Positions 6,601 through 7,219 of a stretch of 7,219 nucleotides of DNA are shown here, piece by piece. Source of the stretch: an uncultured Saprospiraceae bacterium (GTDB lineage: Bacteria > Bacteroidota > Bacteroidia > Chitinophagales > Saprospiraceae); assembly GCA_938033975.1 (NCBI GenBank), contig CALHKJ010000361.1:1-7219 (forward strand), given 5' to 3'. The notes under the pieces were generated by a model. The model saw only the letters and a list, made by a program, of their open reading frames with translations, ran no database searches and had not been told where the DNA came from. The translations under genes were made by a program, and so were the position numbers. Each line of letters starts with the position of its first letter. The first letter of the stretch is position 1.

Positions 6601-7219
6601 AACATAGGATGTAATGGAGAATCAACAGGATCTGCAACTGCAGTAGTTTCTGGTGGAACAATGGACTATACCTATGCTTGGTCAAGTGGAGGAACATCTG
6701 AAACAGAAAATGATCTAGTCGCTGGCGCCTATACTGTAACTGTTACAGACGCCAATGGATGTACTGCAGAATGTGCAGTTGAAATTACTGAAGCGACAGC
6801 TATTGAAGCTCAAACTTCTTGTGGTTGCGGCCTTAGTGCTGATGGAACACAGATAGTACCAATAGTAACAATATCTGGTTTTAATGGTGGCCTTCCGGAA
6901 ATGGACGGTTCTACATATACAATTACATCTTCAGATGGTGTGCTTCTTGATGAAGAAGCAACAATCGGTGGAACAGTGACCATGGAACTGAATGCCATCG
7001 ATGGAGGCCCTTATGAAATTATAGTAACAGACGGAAATGGCTGTGAATTAATTTTAGAAGGTAATTGTGACTCTTGCGAATTTGCAATGGATGGTTTTAT
7101 GATAGTAGATCCATGTATATGTAATGGAGATCAATCAGCAAATGGTGCAATGGATGGTACTTTTACTGAAACAGTGACCACAACTGGACCAGCTGGTTTT
7201 GTTATAGTTGTCGCGGACG
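1..7219 (+). CDS. Giant secreted multidomain adhesin-like surface protein, internal fragment (both ends missing)
   Basis: Frame 1 is open for 2,406 codons without a stop and is incomplete at both ends. Chance cannot explain this length in AT-rich DNA, and the translation is a chain of recognisable extracellular beta-sandwich modules: jelly-roll-like, HYR-like, Ig_7-like, Big_2-like and SprB repeats. Paired cysteines are frequent, which suits disulfides outside the cytoplasm. No membrane segment, signal peptide or catalytic motif is visible. By family knowledge, such proteins in Bacteroidota are exported by the type IX secretion system and act in adhesion, gliding or extracellular matrix; the sorting domain would be downstream. 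The composition is extreme: 2 Lys (193, 567), 5 Arg (57, 333, 547, 1401, 1829), 5 His, and about 15% Asp+Glu in the first 200 residues. Function as an adhesin is inferred from architecture only. The reading frame is certain; the exact role is not. Confidence 0.96.
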   Translation, partial: MLFQEDFEDEADGATSGTDANGTAWTATCAGCLAGDIFEVDSANGNAEGCNGTNGLRGNDTNGPGVFTVSNLDVSNCDVVYFDFFYCSSAYEGTGNLECADECSGCTGIPSEGVSNLGCNNCWDFLYGEMSWTSGSSQVILLGDDCTVPASGTTGSPICSSADMDGNLIPTADLTSVDLNIVMAMWAGTENMKIDNVVLICYTDTDVAACTDSAVSSACASEPTVCPVIGSLTDPADICADESFDLTASGLDDLAMADNSDSDFGIDFVHFGAGNPAPADPYVGGSSIGVVPFASLTGADPSQSAELLGNSLPAGTYQICAILDAAPMDATCRPASCISLTVLDLPDVPMIEDIEVCEDGNTEIVIALGGPTTENIFVESFEGTNQFEVTTGMIFNDGASDHFGPTDGSDIANVSGPYSGADGTFFWAAEDINDGGGSGLNPQVITFNNVSAAGYSNLTFCGLFAAGNENGPGASNYDANDFIMVDYSVDGAAFVTGLQFSYAGTDGFNEPFGHDTNLDGMADGVLLGTAFQNFSFSIPAGNTVDLRITVSMDSGNEEIAFDNIVIKGDSTPPSDYNFYDADPAVGGATLLAGLTTSYDPMTTSATSPQTVYVTCVDDLGCEGPASPVVISIIEAITIDTEASDQTVQCDGSGNTAALNAWLASNGGAVASVPTGAIAWTNDFSGLSDLCGATGNATVIFTATDDCGISATTSAVFTIEDTMPPSIDVMASDLDLQCDGSGNTSDVDAWIASNGGATASDLCSAVVWTNDYTALTNDCGATGMATVTFTATDDCGIAASTTATITIEDTNAPSIDTEASDEEVECDGAGNASQLDSWLLSNGGATASDDCGNVVWTNDFTALSDDCGATGSVTVIFTATDDCGLSSTSEATFTVVDTTDPVVDVEAENLVIDCDDPDPSATIGAWLTANASATASDLCSASDVNWTNDYVAGATTVVFTVSDDCGNTTTESATITQLVPPTVSLLDQTVCPGGTSTLDPGMFAEYLWSNNAVTQTITVGVGTYTVTVTDSNGCTATASSTITESTVLSTSLVDAMVCPGEQITLNPGVFNSYNWSTGVMTPTITVGLGTYTVSVSDASGCEGTGEATITAFAPPEPMILEVSVCPGEMGTLDAGAFASYEWETGSTDQMLTTTAGTYQVTVTDDNGCTGVASGTISEFTAPVPVIAEVTVCPGETGILDAGAFATYEWETGSTDQMLTTTAGTYVVTVTDDNGCTGVTSGTISEFDAPTVGGITLCVGDSGQISFTSTPATVTPFTSSAPGIASINDTGLVTAIEAGTTTIMYTDINGCVSTSTVTVDALPPAPIVEDVAYCLGAMPMALTAIPQNGGTLTWYTTDPALGGAMPLTQAPTPSTAASISTDYWVTETTNCTGPASMLTVTIRELSNATAIQTCVDATSYDLEVCFDAINPGPSDMFSLELDGVVFGPYAYSTSGGTTPDQYCVNIAGLDPTDMEAGLGVVIIDSDPTASASIATQDMILAFTSFEEGTVGGQYEDTGDPTLDHDLVNNSGQSDVDFVSTGGEIGVDASYISNGGVGISDGDFVGFTNFTGEVGSFTDGGQGYQMSDTDGIMVLTFDPVDISSCAEVELSLDLYVQATGWETSNPEDFITVTVDVDGTSIDLLNTVGMDIDDLGIEGAWMQQIASNLSGSTAVLSISLASNSGSEAIYIDNVIFNGIDCPTMMMVQEMCMTETSYDEFACFMCPSIGAISSVLPVCEGELIDIAASDILGVDMMTNLDIDYSIDFVLFSGSVAPTDPYAGGTSIGSVAFSALSGAVGGPYEAMLTGVSLAAGEYQVCAILEPDPTIDPSCRPAQCTSVTISALPDAPVLEDIITCNGESTEIVLGVTGGALPFVETFDVAGEGVTGDCSSGTCFMDVPASNGQWIITGDLSGLTANNDFFVTGPPTFGSTLTSLTGQDTDTEVCFETTAIDITGYTGVNFSIDVSEFGDHESQDYVNVTYIVDGVATTITNWMNAGSATNTLVGDVALGGVADDADWGTTTVTASGITGSSLVLQVCLLNNAGSESIAIDNITVDGTLNSYTVYDADPSTGNIIASGVTTFDPMTTVATSPETFFITCIDPSSGCESPAEMVTVTVNPPLVLECTSTDVLCASEATGTATAVATEGSGTYTYAWSNGATTAINSDLAIGTYTVTVTDTNGCTAECTAVISEPSPLTLDCTVENIGCNGESTGSATAVVSGGTMDYTYAWSSGGTSETENDLVAGAYTVTVTDANGCTAECAVEITEATAIEAQTSCGCGLSADGTQIVPIVTISGFNGGLPEMDGSTYTITSSDGVLLDEEATIGGTVTMELNAIDGGPYEIIVTDGNGCELILEGNCDSCEFAMDGFMIVDPCICNGDQSANGAMDGTFTETVTTTGPAGFVIVVAD
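676..1032 (+). other. Module B1: unrecognised Cys-containing beta module, first copy (residues 226-344)
   Basis: I do not recognise this as a named domain. It starts at C226 (CPVIGSL), then has C239, an IDFVHF strand, DPYVGGSSIG (280-289), an LPAGTYQICAIL stretch (312-323), and ends with CRPASC (332-337) before an Ig-like segment. A second copy, B2, lies at residues 1721-1840 and preserves each of these landmarks (IDFVLF, DPYAGGTSIG, AAGEYQVCAIL, CRPAQC). The shared pattern suggests a stable folded unit with at least one conserved disulfide. R333 in the CRPxxC motif is one of only five arginines in the whole fragment and is conserved in B2. Confidence 0.55.
1033..1899 (+). other. Ig_7-like domain interrupted by domain J2 (residues 345-633)
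   Basis: Residues 345-369 (LPDVPMIEDIEVC...) match the N-terminal part, and 576-633 (YNFYDADPAVGGA...GCEGPASPVVISI) match the C-terminal part, of the Ig_7-like (CHU_C-associated) domain that occurs uninterrupted at residues 1320-1400 (PPAPIVEDVAYC... then WYTTDPALGGA... and CTGPASMLTVTI). Between the two halves lie about 200 residues of a jelly-roll-like domain. The simplest reading is one Ig-like domain with another domain inserted into an early loop. The same interrupted arrangement recurs at residues 1841-2117. These Ig-like domains usually act as spacers in Bacteroidota surface proteins. Confidence 0.6.
1126..1704 (+). other. Domain J2: jelly-roll-like beta-sandwich nested in an Ig-like domain (residues 376-568)
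   Basis: The domain opens with IFVESFEG (376-383) and closes with IAFDNIVIKG (559-568), the same opening and closing signature as J1, J3 and J4. It has only one cysteine (C461), unlike J1. Near the middle, DTNLDGMAD (515-523) places acidic or amide residues at D515, N517, D519 and D523 with G520, the pattern of a DxNxDGxxD calcium loop as in thrombospondin type 3 or dockerin-like repeats; calcium binding is inferred. It contains R547 and K567, after which no Lys or Arg appears for 833 residues. Confidence 0.6.
1912..2934 (+). repeat. Four HYR-like repeats with exact 88-residue period (residues 638-978)
   Basis: The units are 638-725, 726-813, 814-901 and a shortened fourth at 902-978. Each full unit carries xxCDGxGN, WLxSNGGA(T/V)A, WTNDF/Y, CGATG, TATDDCG and ends in a variant of DTxxPS. 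The pattern is common in secreted Bacteroidota proteins annotated as HYR-like. Cysteines sit at unit positions 12, 37, 53 and 69 in units 2 and 3. Unit 1 lacks the one at 37 (T674 instead), and unit 4 lacks the one at 53 because the CGATG segment is deleted. The array contains no Lys or Arg. Its likely role is a rigid extracellular stalk, perhaps stabilised by disulfides. Confidence 0.85.
2941..3744 (+). repeat. Four CPG...GTYTVTVTDxNGC repeats of about 67 residues (residues 981-1248)
   Basis: The units are 981-1045, 1046-1114, 1115-1181 and 1182-1248. Each has a VCPG turn, a LDxGxF segment, a Y-x-W strand (for example YEWETGS), a GTYxVTVTD strand and a closing NGC or SGC. This is the PKD/Ig-like spacer type typical of gliding-motility-associated and T9SS-exported Bacteroidota proteins. 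Units 3 and 4 are both exactly 67 residues and are clearly the youngest pair, about 85% identical in DNA by hand count. Two cysteines per unit (CPG and NGC) probably form one disulfide within each repeat; that pairing is inferred. Confidence 0.85.
3343..3744 (+). repeat. Direct tandem DNA repeat, 2 x 201 bp, within the CPG repeat array
   Basis: The units at 3343-3543 and 3544-3744 are in phase at exactly 201 bp. By hand, 3361-3543 and 3562-3744 differ at about 28 of 183 positions, and they share an uninterrupted identical run of 36 bp beginning actgatcagatgcttacg. Most differences are at third codon positions, so the copies look recently duplicated but held under selection for the protein sequence. 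Confidence 0.88.
3745..3954 (+). other. Big_2-like immunoglobulin-fold domain (residues 1249-1318)
   Basis: The segment has LCVGDSGQISF, then SSAPGIASINDTGLVTAIEAGTTTI around residues 1277-1301, then MYTDINGC (1302-1309). The xIASIxDTGLVTAIxAGTTTI pattern is the core signature of bacterial Ig-like group 2 (Big_2) domains, known in intimin-type adhesins and many bacterial surface proteins. At about 70 residues it has the usual size. Only a single copy is present, between the CPG array and an Ig_7-like domain, which suggests a spacer role. Confidence 0.75.
3958..4200 (+). other. Uninterrupted Ig_7-like (CHU_C-associated) domain (residues 1320-1400)
   Basis: The domain begins PPAPIVEDVAYC (1321-1332), continues with a LTWYTTDPALGGAMPL stretch (1350-1365), an APTPSTA loop, a YWVTE strand (1381-1385) and CTGPASMLTVTI at the end. 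This matches the Ig-like domain often seen in Bacteroidota proteins with T9SS or gliding-motility C-terminal domains. It is the intact reference for the two interrupted copies (345-633 and 1841-2117), which share PxxPxxED...C on one side of the insertion and YDADPxxG on the other. Confidence 0.8.
4201..4488 (+). other. Module G: unnamed beta module before J3 (residues 1401-1496)
   Basis: I cannot name this module. It opens with R1401, then C1412, TSYDLEVCFDAINPG (1416-1430), an FSLELDGVVFGPYAYS stretch (1435-1450), YCVNIAGLDP (1460-1469) and GVVIIDSDP (1477-1485). The style (short strands, an LDG turn, a xxYxYS strand and a VxDxDP turn) suggests a small all-beta domain. The DSDP turn is followed by J3, and the Cys-rich stretch after J3 (TSYDEFACFMC) could be the continuation of this module; that is an inference. 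No catalytic motif is seen. Confidence 0.45.
4489..5082 (+). other. Domain J3: jelly-roll-like beta-sandwich (residues 1497-1694)
   Basis: The domain opens with ILAFTSFEEG (1497-1506) and closes with IYIDNVIFNG (1685-1694), the shared J signature. Internal landmarks match J4: PVDISSC before strand VELSLDLYV (J4: AIDITGY before VNFSIDV), then EDFITVTVDVDG (J4: QDYVNVTYIVDG), and SNSGSEAIYIDN (J4: NNAGSESIAIDN). It has one cysteine (C1602) and no Lys or Arg. Its position in the second super-module corresponds to J1 in the first. Confidence 0.6.
5161..5520 (+). other. Module B2: second copy of the unrecognised B module (residues 1721-1840)
   Basis: This is the counterpart of residues 226-344. 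Shared landmarks in order are CPSIG, C1734 in VCEGE, IDFVLF (1761-1766), DPYAGGTSIG (1774-1783), AAGEYQVCAIL (1808-1818) and CRPAQC (1828-1833). The two copies have diverged strongly in DNA, so the duplication is not recent. R1829 is conserved with R333 of B1 although the protein otherwise almost lacks arginine, which points to a structural or binding role for this residue. Preceding residues 1697-1721 form a Met- and Cys-rich linker. Confidence 0.55.
5521..6351 (+). other. Second Ig_7-like domain interrupted by domain J4 (residues 1841-2117)
   Basis: The N half (LPDAPVLEDIITC, 1841-1853) and C half (YTVYDADPSTGN, 2059-2070, through GCESPAEMVTVTV, 2102-2114) correspond to the interrupted domain at 345-633. 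The match includes the unusual FDPMTT(V/S)ATSP segment (2079-2088; YDPMTTSATSP in copy 1). About 190 residues of jelly-roll-like domain separate the halves, so the nested arrangement was probably present before the large duplication. Confidence 0.6.
5611..6162 (+). other. Domain J4: jelly-roll-like beta-sandwich nested in an Ig-like domain (residues 1871-2054)
   Basis: The domain opens with FVETFDVAG (1871-1879) and closes with IAIDNITVDG (2045-2054). Cysteines lie at 1886, 1891, 1942 and 2035. Strand order and landmarks follow J3 closely, and its placement between Ig_7 halves follows J2. There is no Lys or Arg. A ligand- or glycan-binding role is possible by analogy with jelly-roll domains, but no specific binding residues can be identified by eye. 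Confidence 0.6.
6352..6798 (+). repeat. Two SprB repeats (residues 2118-2192 and 2193-2266)
   Basis: Both units show the SprB pattern: a Cys near the start (C2129 in unit 1, CNGESTGSATA in unit 2), a YTYAWSxG strand (2148-2155 and 2223-2230), a GTYTVTVTD or GAYTVTVTD strand, NGCTAEC (2177-2183 and 2252-2258) and an ISEPSP or ITEAT end. SprB repeats are named after the mobile gliding adhesin of Flavobacterium johnsoniae and are widespread in Bacteroidota T9SS cargo. Two units are too few to call this protein SprB itself. Each unit carries three or four cysteines. Confidence 0.85.
6799..7219 (+). other. C-terminal Cys-containing modules, cut by window end (residues 2267-2406)
   Basis: Residues 2267-2359 contain SCGCG (2273-2277), an ISGFNGGLPEMDGSTYTI stretch (2291-2308), a GGPYEIIVTDGNGC strand (2335-2348) and a closing NCDSC (2355-2359). 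A new module then begins with IVDPCICNGDQSANG (2368-2382), DGTFTETVTTTG and GFVIVVAD, and runs off the window. From memory, DPCxC...DGTF modules of this type recur in large Saprospirales surface proteins, but I cannot give a family name. The reading frame continues past base 7219, so the protein extends further. Confidence 0.5.

Noticed and set aside
6174..6605. 143-codon open frame on the - strand
   Set aside because: It lies antisense to the Ig_7-like and SprB region and its repetitive V/T-rich translation is the mirror of Thr/Val-rich strands such as GTYTVTVTD. No ribosome site or independent coding signal is visible.
1..7219. Insertion sequence, RNA gene, promoter or terminator
   Set aside because: No transposase-like protein, terminal inverted repeats, tRNA/rRNA pattern or stem-loop with T-run was seen, and the whole window is coding.
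6799..7219. Type IX secretion C-terminal sorting domain
   Set aside because: The end of the window is still within Cys-containing repeat-type modules with no stop codon, so any sorting domain must lie downstream.

Overview
The whole 7,219-base window is one open reading frame. Frame 1 of the + strand runs from base 1 to base 7218 (2,406 codons) with no stop, and it is open at both ends. There is no start codon context, signal peptide, stop, promoter, terminator or intergenic gap here. The window is an internal slice of a single giant gene, so software that needs both a start and a stop will miss it and report only short shadow frames.

The product is a very large, secreted, multidomain surface protein (adhesin-like) of the kind found in Bacteroidota, most likely a marine or sludge member of the Saprospiria / Saprospirales. 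This assignment rests on domain style: SprB-type repeats, HYR-like repeats ending in FTATDDCG...DTxxPS, Ig_7-like (CHU_C-associated) domains, a Big_2-like domain, repeated GTYTVTVTDxNGC strands, and AT-rich codon use. Such proteins are usually exported by the type IX secretion system (T9SS) using a C-terminal domain. That domain would lie downstream and is not in the window.

Layout by residue: 1-200 beta-sandwich module J1; 201-225 four-Cys linker; 226-344 unrecognised module B1; 345-633 an Ig_7-like domain interrupted by beta-sandwich J2; 638-978 four HYR-like repeats with an exact 88-residue period; 981-1248 four CPG/GTYTVTVTD repeats; 1249-1318 Big_2-like; 1320-1400 uninterrupted Ig_7-like; 1401-1496 module G; 1497-1694 beta-sandwich J3; 1695-1720 Met/Cys-rich linker; 1721-1840 module B2; 1841-2117 a second Ig_7-like domain interrupted by beta-sandwich J4; 2118-2266 two SprB repeats; 2267-2406 two further Cys-containing modules, the last one cut by the window end.

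Three features stand out. First, the order J-linker-B-Ig(N half)-J-Ig(C half) occurs twice (about residues 1-633 and 1497-2117), a duplication of roughly 620 residues that now flanks about 865 residues of short repeats. Second, in both copies a beta-sandwich domain appears to be nested inside an Ig-like domain, and an uninterrupted copy of that Ig-like domain lies between them for comparison. Third, the 2,406 residues contain only 2 Lys and 5 Arg by my reading, with none between residues 568 and 1400. The protein is therefore extremely acidic and nearly free of trypsin sites.
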